Counted from the first letter of the stretch, positions 1 through 7,011 are shown. The stretch is DNA of 9,143 nucleotides from Desulfobacteraceae bacterium (GCA_002868985.1 PKTV01000320.1:1-9143), one strand, 5' to 3'. The notes: generated by a model from the letters alone, not told the origin. Translations and numbers: made by a program.

Positions 1-20
1 ATTGAATAATTAAGGATATT

Positions 21-527
21 ATGGGTATCAAAAAACACAAGGCCGGCGCGCCGAGAAAAGTTAACATCGGAGTTGTTGCCGTTTCAAGCACTCGCTCGCT
101 GGCGGATGATAAAAGTGGTCGGTGGATCAGCAAAAGAGCTAAGAAGGAGGGGCATGACGTTGTCGTGCATCAGGTTGTTCCTGATGATGCAGAGGCCATC
201 GCCGAAATAATACATAAGATTATCAACGATGGTGATGCCCAGGTTGTCCTGCTGACCGGCGGTACCGGCATCAGCAGCAAAGATGTAACCATTGAAGCCG
301 TCCGTCCGCTTTTGACAAAAGAGCTTACGGCTTTTGGTCCCCTTTTTGCCCAGCTAAGTTTTGAACAGATTGATTCCGCCGCTCTTTTATCCCGTGCAAC
401 GGCCGGTCTGATTGGAGAAACCATTCTTTTTTGCATCCCCGGCAGTCTCAAGGCCTGTAAACTTGCCTGCAAAGCCCTAATTTTTCCTGAGCTTGGGCAT
501 CTGGTTAAGCATGTTCAAGAAAACTAA
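21..527 (+). CDS. moaB: MoaB/MogA-family molybdenum cofactor biosynthesis protein
   Basis: 168-residue protein of the MoaB/MogA (MoCF_biosynth) fold, which binds molybdopterin and acts in its adenylylation during molybdenum/tungsten cofactor synthesis in the cytoplasm. Visible family features are TGGTG at residues 79-83, the conserved Asp88 just after it (SSKDVT), AFGPLF near 105-109, SRA at 124-126, PGS at 140-142 and the C-terminal PELGHL at 156-161. Length matches stand-alone MoaB proteins. The ATG is preceded by an AAGGA Shine-Dalgarno at 12-16, with rather short spacing. A basic N-terminal tail of about 12 residues precedes the fold. The stop codon TAA abuts a MITE-like element. The upstream gene, if co-transcribed, is outside the window. 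MoaB versus MogA cannot be settled by eye; the length and the PGS/PELGHL ending favour MoaB. Confidence 0.93.
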   Translation: MGIKKHKAGAPRKVNIGVVAVSSTRSLADDKSGRWISKRAKKEGHDVVVHQVVPDDAEAIAEIIHKIINDGDAQVVLLTGGTGISSKDVTIEAVRPLLTKELTAFGPLFAQLSFEQIDSAALLSRATAGLIGETILFCIPGSLKACKLACKALIFPELGHLVKHVQEN

Positions 528-529
528 AT

Positions 530-680
530 TGACGGTTTCGTAAAAAGGCCAACTTCTGCGTTGTGCTGCATTTCGCAATCATTCAACGTACGATAAGTGC
601 TCGTCATTATTACAAAATTTGCACGCCTTTTTATCCCGATGTTTTATGCGGGGGAATTTGAACTTTTTACGAAACCGTCA
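530..680. mobile_element. MITE-like element with 18-bp perfect terminal inverted repeats
   Basis: The left end TGACGGTTTCGTAAAAAG (530-547) is the exact reverse complement of the right end CTTTTTACGAAACCGTCA (663-680). One more T-A pair (529/681) extends the match, but it also falls in the flanking duplication. The 151-bp unit is bordered by AAAT on both sides (526-529 and 681-684), which fits a 4-bp target-site duplication. It encodes no protein of meaningful length, so it would be mobilised in trans. From memory, TIRs of this kind are abundant in Desulfobacteraceae genomes; I could not search for them here. The element begins 2 bp after the moaB stop codon, and its transcript could fold into a long hairpin acting as a de facto moaB 3' end. 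Confidence 0.8.
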
Positions 681-725
681 AAATCAGCACTCCTCGCTTA
701 GTGACCATATAATATATCTTTTATC

Positions 726-897
726 GTAATAGTCTGGTCCTTTGAACAAATCGACTTTAAAGGAGCTTCAGGTGTGATTAAATTTTTGACTGGAAGCTGT
801 CTGAGTGGATTAGGGATCGTTTTGAAAGAACCATAGGAGGTTTAAATTTATTGATGAAATCTACTATTAAAGCAGAGATCTTTATTAATAGCCCGGA
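726..897 (+). repeat. Dispersed repeat, copy 1 (leader-like segment plus coding relic)
   Basis: Begins at GTAATAG and aligns with the copy at 6759-6952 along most of its length. The core at 765-788 (GCTTCAGGTGTGATTAAA followed by TTTTTG) matches that copy at 21 of 24 bases. It is followed by CTGGAAGCTGTCTGAGTGGA (one base differs) and GGATCGTTTTGAAAGAAC (one base differs). It lacks about 19 bases present in the other copy between two GGA triplets, the stretch that carries a Shine-Dalgarno there, and the equivalent of that copy's ATG is AGG. Conceptual translation downstream gives FINSPD, against FMNSPA in the other copy, so both look like decayed remains of one leader-plus-gene-start unit. 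AGCTTC and GAAGCT flank the AT-rich core as a possible small stem. No function is assigned. Confidence 0.7.
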
Positions 898-899
898 CA

Positions 900-984
900 G
901 GTTCTTTTATTACGAGACCTTATCCACGAGTTCTTTCAGCAAAAATTTAATCACACCTGAAGCGGAAATGTTTAAAAAGCTAAA
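900..984 (-). repeat. Dispersed repeat, copy 3 (inverted relative to copy 1)
   Basis: Positions 940-963 are the perfect 24/24 reverse complement of 765-788. Read on the minus strand, similarity continues inward: GTGGATAAGG..TCGT...AAAGAACC aligns with GTGGATTAGG..TCGT...AAAGAACC of copy 1. It also continues outward: TTTAGCTTTTTA (973-984 reversed) occurs identically in the copy at 6766-6777. This is therefore a real copy in opposite orientation and not a chance palindrome. With copy 1 it forms a head-to-head pair, with arms of about 65 bp around a central stretch of about 65 bp (833-896). It ends 14 bp before the stop codon of the HD-domain gene, so a transcript from that operon would run through it. 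Confidence 0.65.
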
Positions 985-997
985 TGGTTACCTTTTT

Positions 998-1546
998 TCA
1001 ATGATGTCCAAAAAGGCGCATCCATTTTTGAAAACGGATTACTTTGTCAGGGCCATACCTTCGAAGCATATTTAGGATATCTTCCACTGATTTTTCACAG
1101 CGATCCATTTCGCCGTTTTTGGAAAAAAATTTGTCGGCAAAACAGATGATCTGTTCTTCAATGGATATTGGAATCATGTCCCGTTGGGGCAATGGAAGAT
1201 TGTTGAGTTTTATTTCTTCAGCGGTGATTCCGATACCCACATGACGTTCGCATACAAGAGCATGTTGCGACAACCCTTTCTTTTCCAGAATTTCTCTTCC
1301 CAGGTAGCCATGACAGACGTATGGATGTTTTCCTGAACATCCAAGTTCAGGGGTGTTGGTTTCAAAGATACCGACATCATGCAGCATGGCGGCTTCATTT
1401 ATAAAATTAAGATTCGGTTTAAGATGGGGGACCCTTTTGGCAACATCAATGGCTTTATTTGCCACCTGTTGCCCATGTTTTACAAGAATTTGAAAGGATT
1501 CGGAGCCGGGTTTATAGAATTCGGCTATAATTTCAAGTGGGTTCAT
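998..1546 (-). CDS. Small HD-domain protein (putative metal-dependent phosphohydrolase)
   Basis: 182 residues. The HD-superfamily pattern is visible: His24 (KHGQQV), the His56-Asp57 doublet (MLHDVGI), His74 and His79 (GKHPYVCHG), His102 (RHVG) and Asp138 (CFADKF). That is a complete set of candidate metal ligands, so catalytic activity as a phosphomonoesterase or phosphodiesterase is plausible. The substrate cannot be read from sequence. There is no signal peptide or membrane segment, so it is probably cytoplasmic. The ATG lies 9 bp downstream of the prfB stop on the same strand, so it is almost certainly translated from the prfB transcript. No strong Shine-Dalgarno is seen, which may mean it depends on coupling to prfB. 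It is followed by the inverted repeat copy at 900-984 rather than a recognisable terminator. Confidence 0.85.
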   Translation of the reverse strand: MNPLEIIAEFYKPGSESFQILVKHGQQVANKAIDVAKRVPHLKPNLNFINEAAMLHDVGIFETNTPELGCSGKHPYVCHGYLGREILEKKGLSQHALVCERHVGIGITAEEIKLNNLPLPQRDMIPISIEEQIICFADKFFSKNGEMDRCEKSVEDILNMLRRYGPDKVIRFQKWMRLFGHH

Positions 1547-1555
1547 AAGTTAAAT

Positions 1556-2654
1556 TTAAGATTTGTCTGATAGCAGTACCCCTTCAATAAACGGATCCAA
1601 ATCGCCGTCAAGAACACTGTTGATATTGCCCACTTCCATATTGATGCGGTGATCTTTAACCATTTGATAAGGGTGCATGACATAAGATCGGATTTGACTT
1701 CCCCAGGCGATTTCATCCTTGCTAGCATGCATTTCCTGGTGCTTTTCATCCTGTTTCTGTTTTTCAAGCTGATGCAGCCTGGCTTTTAAGACTTTCATGG
1801 CCAAGTCTTTATTTCTATGCTGCGATTTTTCTTGTTGACACTGAACAGCAATTCCACTGGGAAGATGCGTGATGCGGACGGCGCTGCTTGTTTTGTTGAC
1901 ATGCTGTCCGCCGGCACCGCTGGCCCTATAAACATCAATACGCAGGTCCTTATCCTCGACGTTGACCACGATTTCATTGTCCAGTTCAGGGTAAACAAAT
2001 ACAGAGGCAAAGGAGGTATGCCTTTTACCGCTGGCGTTAAACGGAGAAATTCTGACAAGACGATGCACACCGGTTTCCGTCTTTAAGTACCCGTAAGCAT
2101 AATTCCCGGACGCAGTAAATGTAACGCTTTTTATCCCTGCTTCATCACCAGGCTGAAAATCGACGATATTGACTTTAAATCCTCTTCGATCAACCCATCG
2201 CATATACATTCTAAAAAGCATTTCAGCCCAGTCTTGAGCTTCGGTTCCTCCAGCTCCCGCGTTTATGGATACGATGGAGTTGTTCGGGTCGTCTTCTCCA
2301 TCCAGTGTAAGATCGATTGAAAATTTTTTTATCCTTTTATCCAGCTTTCTCATCTGACGAAAGGTTTCATCAATCGTATCTGTGTCCGATTCCTCAACGC
2401 CGAGTTCAAACAGTATTTCGTTTTCTTCCAGATCTTTGTTAAGATCATTAAACCTGCTGATGACATTCGAAATCACTGTTCGCTCTTTTAATATTGTTTT
2501 GCCGGATTCGGGGTTGTCCCAGAAGTTTTTTTCGGCAATCTTCGCTTCGATTTCCTTAAGTCGTTTTTCCTTTGTGGGCAGGTCAAAGATAGTCCTTGAT
2601 CTGTTCTAATTTTACAAATAACGTTTTTATATTTTCTTTAATTTCAATGGTCAT
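1556..2654 (-). CDS. prfB: Peptide chain release factor 2 (with programmed +1 frameshift)
   Basis: RF2 recognises UGA/UAA stop codons in the ribosomal A site and triggers peptide release. The main frame contains SPF, the RF2 stop-codon-recognition tripeptide, at residues 203-205 and the catalytic GGQ at 248-250 within RASGAGGQHVNKT. The N-terminus lies in another frame: ATG at 2652-2654, preceded by AAGGAG (2662-2667, 7-nt spacing), encodes 23 codons ending ...KDYL, then an in-frame TGA. A +1 shift at CTT TGA C resumes with DLPTKEKRL and runs to the TAA at 1556. The joined product is 365 residues, the same as E. coli RF2. Residue 245 in the GGQ loop is Ala (RASGAGGQ). A start placed at 2476 would drop the N-terminal domain and is wrong. 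It lies downstream of lnt and upstream of the HD gene. Confidence 0.96.
2582..2597 (-). promoter_or_regulatory. prfB autoregulatory +1 frameshift site
   Basis: On the coding strand the sequence is AAGGACTATCTTTGAC. The slippery CTT is at 2586-2588, the in-frame TGA (codon 24) at 2583-2585, and C follows. AAGGA, 4 bases upstream of CTT, acts as the internal Shine-Dalgarno-like stimulator; the E. coli equivalent is AGGGGGTATCTTTGAC. In known bacteria scarce RF2 slows termination at this TGA and favours the shift, so RF2 regulates its own synthesis. All required elements are present here. Confidence 0.95.
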
Positions 2655-2728
2655 ATGTTGTCTCCTTCTTTAGCAGATGTTTTGTTAACATCATTGGTTA
2701 CGATTTAATGATCCGACCTTATAAAATT

Positions 2729-2757
2729 ATTATAATACGATTTTTGATATGTTTCAA
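2729..2757 (-). promoter_or_regulatory. Sigma70-type promoter for prfB
   Basis: On the minus strand: TTGAAA (2752-2757), 17-bp spacer, then a perfect TATAAT (2729-2734), predicting a start near 2722 and a 5' leader of about 68 nt. It sits 9 bp after the lnt stop codon. prfB and the HD gene can therefore be transcribed independently of lnt. Consensus match and spacing are strong, but activity is inferred. Confidence 0.75.
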
Positions 2758-2765
2758 TACTCCCT

Positions 2766-4397
2766 TCAATTAATATTAAAAGATAATTTGCGAAACCTGA
2801 GTAGCCGAAGCAAAATAAAAAACACAGACAACCCTAAACATGCCATTGCAAACACATCTCCAAACCTTGAATACAGGGTTTCAACCTGAAGGATGGGAAC
2901 TTTTTGGGTGATCACGGCATCTTTGAAAATCTGCGTGGTTTCAATGACACTGCCGGAAGGCTCTATAAATCCGCTTATTCCGGTATTTGCAGCCCGGATA
3001 ATGGATCTCCGGTTTTCAACGGCCCTGAAAACAGACATGGAAAAATGCTGATATGGTGCACTGGATCTCCCGTACCATGCATCATTGGTGACATTGACCA
3101 GCAGTGATGCATGGTTTTGAACCAGGGCCCTGGAAAGGGCCGGAAAAATAATTTCATAACAGATCAGTATTCCGATACTGGATTTTTGCCACTTTATGGT
3201 TCGCCCCTTATCACCGGTGTCGAAATCTCCCACACCTTCCACCATTTTGTTCACAAACGGGAGCCATTTTTTCATGGGAACGTATTCTCCAAAAGGTACA
3301 AGATGGGTCTTGTCATACCTGCCGTTGACATTTCCTGCAGCGTCGACCAAAAAGGCACTGTTATAGTACTCGATCTTGTTGTTTTTCAGTGTGAAAGCAG
3401 GGCTGCCGATTAAAAAATCCGTTCCGATCTCATGAATTCCCGTAAGAACCAGTTTAGACAGTTCAGCGTCATGCATGAAGTAAAAAGGTGTTGCCGTTTC
3501 CGGCCAAACGACAAGATCCGGTTGAAGGTCTTTTGAAAGAGATGAAAGATGAATATATTTCATTGTTGACGACTTTTGAAAAGCAGGGTCCCATTTTTTT
3601 GCCTGGTCAATATTACCTTGGACAATGGTAACTTTAGACGACGGAGACATTGCAACCAGTTTATGAATATTATTTATTCTCCATTTCCCATAAATGAATA
3701 CAGCGCCAAGAATCACAACAAGAGCAGTCATCGCTCCGACAGCCAGTTTTGTCTGAACCCTTTTTCCTTGCCAGTTTTTGTCCATCAGACAAAGATAAAT
3801 CAAAAAAGCCACTGCATTACTTAAGACAATAGCAAAAGAAACCCCGTATACACCGAATAAATCTGAAATTTGTATGATATGCAGCATGTTGAACTGTGTA
3901 TATCCCATGAGTTCCCATGGGAAACCCGTGAAAAGAAATGAACGGACATATTCTAATGAAACCCATATCAATGGTGGTATAAATAAAAGAGAAAGCGGGC
4001 TTGAGCACAGGCGGGTGACCGCCATTGAGAATAACGCGATGTAAAACGCCAAATAGAATGACAAAAGAAAAAGGACGGGTATACTGACGTAAAAGGGAAG
4101 ATGACCATATGCTGACATGGTATGTGCCAGCCAGTAAACCAGCGATAAGTAGTGGACAAGGCCAGTAAAAAGACCCAGATAAAAACCATTTTTAAGGGAA
4201 AGGTTTCTTAATGCGACAAACAAGGGAATGAAAGCGAACCAGGCCAGCCAGGAAATGTCAAACCTAGGGAAAGATAATGTCAGTAAAAAACCGCTGGATG
4301 CGGCTAAAAAAAAATTGAGTTTGTGGAGCTTATTTCTTTTCAATACAAAATTTCCCCGTATAAGAAGTTCCCGCAAGCTTGCTTTCGTGAGTTTCAT
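2766..4397 (-). CDS. lnt: Apolipoprotein N-acyltransferase
   Basis: Inner-membrane enzyme that transfers a third acyl chain from phospholipid to the N-terminal Cys of diacylated lipoproteins, the last step of lipoprotein maturation in Gram-negatives. Residue numbers are for the 543-residue form. The N-terminal half carries about seven hydrophobic segments (29-48, 50-66, 73-90, 101-128, 134-150, 180-203, 217-236). A periplasmic nitrilase/CN-hydrolase domain follows, with the triad Glu300 (VVWPETATP), Lys363 (RYDKTHLVPFGEY) and Cys413 (ILICYEIIFP), plus an anchoring segment at about 515-533. Spacing resembles E. coli E267-K335-C387. The start is uncertain. The ATG at 4397 lacks a Shine-Dalgarno and is fused to a perfect palindrome, while the in-frame TTG at 4341-4343 has GGGGA (4353-4357) 9 nt upstream and still keeps the first membrane segment. 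Divergent from the MFS gene; followed by prfB. Confidence 0.94.
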   Translation of the reverse strand: MKLTKASLRELLIRGNFVLKRNKLHKLNFFLAASSGFLLTLSFPRFDISWLAWFAFIPLFVALRNLSLKNGFYLGLFTGLVHYLSLVYWLAHTMSAYGHLPFYVSIPVLFLLSFYLAFYIALFSMAVTRLCSSPLSLLFIPPLIWVSLEYVRSFLFTGFPWELMGYTQFNMLHIIQISDLFGVYGVSFAIVLSNAVAFLIYLCLMDKNWQGKRVQTKLAVGAMTALVVILGAVFIYGKWRINNIHKLVAMSPSSKVTIVQGNIDQAKKWDPAFQKSSTMKYIHLSSLSKDLQPDLVVWPETATPFYFMHDAELSKLVLTGIHEIGTDFLIGSPAFTLKNNKIEYYNSAFLVDAAGNVNGRYDKTHLVPFGEYVPMKKWLPFVNKMVEGVGDFDTGDKGRTIKWQKSSIGILICYEIIFPALSRALVQNHASLLVNVTNDAWYGRSSAPYQHFSMSVFRAVENRRSIIRAANTGISGFIEPSGSVIETTQIFKDAVITQKVPILQVETLYSRFGDVFAMACLGLSVFFILLRLLRFRKLSFNIN

Positions 4398-4418
4398 AAA
4401 ATCGTTACACGATTTTAT
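4396..4418. promoter_or_regulatory. Perfect 10-bp palindrome fused to the lnt start codon
   Basis: ATAAAATCGT and ACGATTTTAT are perfect reverse complements separated by TAC. The right arm on the lnt strand supplies the first two bases of the annotated ATG. The symmetry suits either an operator for a dimeric regulator or an mRNA hairpin hiding the first start codon. It also overlaps the candidate -10 element at 4412-4417. Confidence 0.6.
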
Positions 4419-4441
4419 TTAGGGTATACCTTTGGCATCAA
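4412..4441 (-). promoter_or_regulatory. Candidate lnt promoter
   Basis: On the minus strand: TTGATG (4436-4441), 18-bp spacer, TAAAAT (4412-4417), placing transcription start near 4405. That leaves almost no leader for the ATG at 4397 but about 60 nt for the alternative TTG start at 4343. The -10 lies inside the perfect palindrome, as expected for repressor control. The match is moderate only. Confidence 0.4.
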
Positions 4442-4552
4442 TCTTCATGCAAGGAAAATTTCATTTTGTATGGTTGACAATCATTATAAAGATTGATTTG
4501 GAAGCTGACATCATAGAATTAATGTTAAAATGTAACCAAAGAAGAAGATTAA

Positions 4553-5833
4553 TTGAATCGTCAACATCAACAGTTACATCGTGTTTTTTTCGGGATATCT
4601 TCCTTTCAAATGCTCGCCATGTTCCGGCGCGGATTGTTTTACAGCTATCTCTCCATCTATTTGCGCCATTTTTTGGGTTTAAGTGTTACTGAAACAACGT
4701 TGTTTGCCACGTTACCCATGGTGATGAATATTGTTTTTCAGACGTTTGTATGGGGCACGTTTTCGGATAAGCATCAGCTCAGGCGGACTTTGATCATATC
4801 CGGTGAAATACTGGCGGGATTCGGTACGGTTTTGGTGTGGTACGGCCACACGCTGACCGGGAATCTATCCTTGGCGGGATATGTAATTATCCTCGGTCTG
4901 TCTATCGTTGAGATCTTCTGGTCGATGTCCAATGTGGGCTGGAGCGCTTTGATATCGGATATCTATCGTCAGGAGGACCGAAATGCAGTGCAGGGTCGGC
5001 TGGCAAGCATCGGTGGCATCGGCCGAATTGCCGGTGTATGGATCGGGGGGTTACTGTATGATGGATTGGGCCTTAAGTATAATGGATGGGGCTTTTACGA
5101 AGGTGCGCTCTTTTTTGTTGCAGGCGCTGCCATGCTTATCTCCGTTATTCCCATGATCCTGGTTCCCGAGGGGGGTATTCAGCGTGAAATTGAGGATGCG
5201 TCCATTCCGGAAATCGGCGCATCGGCTTCTGCTGGAAAAATTTTCACGATTTTTATTGTTGCGATGGTTTTTATCAATTTCGGCAGAAATTCCATTGCCG
5301 TCATTCAGTCACAGTACCTGGTTCTTGGTTCCGGTTTTGCAGTTTCCAGCACGGTGCTCAGTTATATTGTCAATACACAATCGGTTGCGATGATTATAAC
5401 CGGGCTTATTGCAGGTTGGGTGGGGAGAAAAATAGGGGATGGGAATTCGCTGCTGTTGGGAACTGCTTTAGCGGTGGGGTCACTTTTTTTACTGGCGATT
5501 GCCGGCAATATAGGGCTTATTTACGTCAGCAATTTTTTGAGAGGGTGCTCTGAAGTCGTGGTTCTTGCATCTTCGTATGCATTTGCATCTGTTTTGATTC
5601 CACCGGAAAAACGTGCCAAACTTTTCAGTATATTCAACGCCACGTATTTTCTCAGCTGGGGCATTCCCGGAACCTTTATTGTTGGGCCCATCACAGACAT
5701 ACTCTTGGCTTACGGTGCATCGGAAGTGTTTTCATATCAGATGGCGTTCGTGTCTTCAACCGTCATGACCCTTATCGGTTTTTTCATTCAGGGATATCTG
5801 GTGTTTGTTTATATTCCAAGATCCTCAAACTAA
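4553..5833 (+). CDS. Major facilitator superfamily transporter
   Basis: 426-residue polytopic membrane protein with about twelve hydrophobic segments in two halves and a central hydrophilic loop (about 203-228, PEGGIQREIEDASIPEIG), the standard MFS plan. Motif A of the N-half is visible as GTFSDKHQLRR (68-78), between TM2 and TM3, and a weaker copy as GWVGRKIGDG (288-297) in the C-half. SDIYRQEDRNAVQGR (135-149) matches the cytoplasmic linker after TM4 seen in drug/sugar efflux-type MFS proteins. The substrate cannot be named. The start is TTG at 4553, with only a weak purine-rich GAAGAAGA upstream. The next in-frame ATG (4610) would cut into TM1, so TTG is preferred. Divergent from lnt; the stop codon overlaps that of the converging CDF gene. 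Confidence 0.88.
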   Translation: MNRQHQQLHRVFFGISSFQMLAMFRRGLFYSYLSIYLRHFLGLSVTETTLFATLPMVMNIVFQTFVWGTFSDKHQLRRTLIISGEILAGFGTVLVWYGHTLTGNLSLAGYVIILGLSIVEIFWSMSNVGWSALISDIYRQEDRNAVQGRLASIGGIGRIAGVWIGGLLYDGLGLKYNGWGFYEGALFFVAGAAMLISVIPMILVPEGGIQREIEDASIPEIGASASAGKIFTIFIVAMVFINFGRNSIAVIQSQYLVLGSGFAVSSTVLSYIVNTQSVAMIITGLIAGWVGRKIGDGNSLLLGTALAVGSLFLLAIAGNIGLIYVSNFLRGCSEVVVLASSYAFASVLIPPEKRAKLFSIFNATYFLSWGIPGTFIVGPITDILLAYGASEVFSYQMAFVSSTVMTLIGFFIQGYLVFVYIPRSSN

Positions 5834-6738
5834 TCCTCTAAATCCGGTTCAAAAAACAACCATAGCACCTGAGGGAATGCCTGCTTAAGTGCAACTTCAC
5901 AACGGTTGATGGCCTTAACAAGAGACTCAGCAGAATCCATTTTTACCATTTTCGCTTTGACGGCGACCATCACATCTTTTCCCAACTGCAATGTGAGCAT
6001 ATTAAAAACCTCATCTATTTCATTTCGGTTTTTTAAAAATTCTAGCATGTTAACTCTTTGCTCCGGTTCAACACTCTGGCCGATCAATAGCGCCTTCACT
6101 TCGATCCCGATAACAAAAGCAATCACGACCAGTAAAATGCCGATAAAAATACTGCCCATGGCATCATAGGCAGGATTGCCTGTAATAATGGTTAGGATGA
6201 TTGCGATCAAGGCGATGCATAAACCAAGCAATGCGGCAAGATCTTCCCCAAAGACAACCAAAAGATCGCTCTGACGAGTCTCTTTAAACCATTGTATTAA
6301 TGTTCTTCCCCGCCGTTCCTTATTTACTTCTCTTAAACAGCCCCACATAGAAACGCTTTCGGCTATAATGGAAAATAACAATACACCGATAGCTAAATAT
6401 GGGTACTTCAAAGACTCAGGATGATGAAATTTGTGGAACCCTTCGTAAATCGAAAACACCCCTCCCATGCTGAACAACATCAGAGCAACAATAAAGGACC
6501 AGAAATATACCGTTTTGCCAAAACCAAGCGGGTAGTCCGGTGTGGGAGGGCGCTTTGCGCGTTTGATTCCCAGTAACAAAAGAAGTTGGTTCCCGCTGTC
6601 GGCCAATGAATGAATGGATTCGGCCATCATGGAACCGGAACCCGTAACAGCCGCTGCGATAAGTTTTGAGACAGCAATGGCCAGATTGGCACATAAAGCA
6701 AAAATGATACTTTTCACAGAATCAGCACCATGTGACAT
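5830..6738 (-). CDS. Cation diffusion facilitator, ZnT9/SLC30A9-like subgroup
   Basis: 302-residue inner-membrane transporter with about six transmembrane segments and a C-terminal cytoplasmic domain (about 224-302), typical of CDF proteins that export Zn2+ or similar divalent cations by antiport. In TM2 the site is AESIHSLADSGNQ (His43, Asp47, Asn50). In TM5 it is FGEDLAALLG (Glu165-Asp166), where classical zinc CDFs have HxxxD. The ED pair, the HSLAD..NQ..LLLGI run and ITGNPAYDAMGS (185-196) with EALL-like VKALLIGQSVEPEQ (214-227) resemble eukaryotic ZnT9 rather than YiiP/CzcD; this is recalled family knowledge. The ATG has a good AGAGGA Shine-Dalgarno (6745-6750, 6-nt spacing). The TAG stop shares bases with the converging MFS stop. 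The metal is inferred. Confidence 0.9.
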   Translation of the reverse strand: MSHGADSVKSIIFALCANLAIAVSKLIAAAVTGSGSMMAESIHSLADSGNQLLLLLGIKRAKRPPTPDYPLGFGKTVYFWSFIVALMLFSMGGVFSIYEGFHKFHHPESLKYPYLAIGVLLFSIIAESVSMWGCLREVNKERRGRTLIQWFKETRQSDLLVVFGEDLAALLGLCIALIAIILTIITGNPAYDAMGSIFIGILLVVIAFVIGIEVKALLIGQSVEPEQRVNMLEFLKNRNEIDEVFNMLTLQLGKDVMVAVKAKMVKMDSAESLVKAINRCEVALKQAFPQVLWLFFEPDLED

Positions 6739-6758
6739 AAATAGTCCTCTTCTTTTTT

Positions 6759-6952
6759 GTAATAGTTTAGCTTTTTACAGCAAATTGATTTCAAACGAGC
6801 TTCAGGTATAATTAAATTTTTTCTGGAAGCTGTTTGAGTGGACTTGTCCGCATCGGGAGGATTATGGATCGTTATGAAAGAACAAGAATCTATTTTATTT
6901 AATGCTAAAACAGTCTTTTAAAACAAAGACTTTTATGAATAGTCCGGCCGGC
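6759..6952 (+). pseudogene. Dispersed repeat, copy 2, with decayed gene start
   Basis: Best-preserved copy of the repeat also found at 726-897 and, inverted, at 900-984. After the AT-rich core (6799-6822) and CTGGAAGCTGTTTGAGTGGA it keeps GGGAGG (6855-6860), 4 bases before an ATG (6865-6867). The frame reads MDRYERTRI and then stops after 12 codons. A shifted frame continues KTKTFMNSPAG, matching KAEIFINSPDR from copy 1, so a frameshift appears to have broken an ancestral coding region. The ancestral protein is not recognised. A basic N-terminus with RYERTR followed by a short beta-like run is loosely like PilZ-type proteins, but this is too little to name it. It lies between the CDF start and the purN stop and may carry part of the CDF upstream region. 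Confidence 0.55.
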
Positions 6953-7011
6953 TGCGCTGTGAGGGCGTTTTTGAAAATAAAGGGTGCGAAACTTAAGTAA
7001 GATACTATTTG

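Noticed and set aside
851..1075. 74-codon + strand reading frame with AGGAGG upstream and a vaguely PilZ-like translation (FINSPDRFFYYETLSTSS)
   Set aside because: Its middle is the antisense of the inverted repeat copy (900-984) and its end is antisense to the HD-domain gene. It is more simply explained as a chance frame across repeat DNA, possibly including a short coding relic.
1556..2476. prfB read as a 306-residue protein starting at 2476
   Set aside because: It lacks the RF2 N-terminal domain. The upstream frame with CTT TGA C restores full length.
4474..4531. TTGACA at 4474 as promoter of the MFS gene
   Set aside because: No acceptable -10 box occurs at 16-18 bp; the only TATA-like sequences are at wrong distances.
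4432..4692. 86-codon + strand reading frame overlapping the MFS start
   Set aside because: It overlaps the first 47 codons of the MFS gene in another frame and has no recognisable features.
6943..6950. CCGGCCGG palindrome near the end of repeat copy 2 as a terminator for purN
   Set aside because: It has no T-run and is too short; likely fortuitous in a GC-rich patch.
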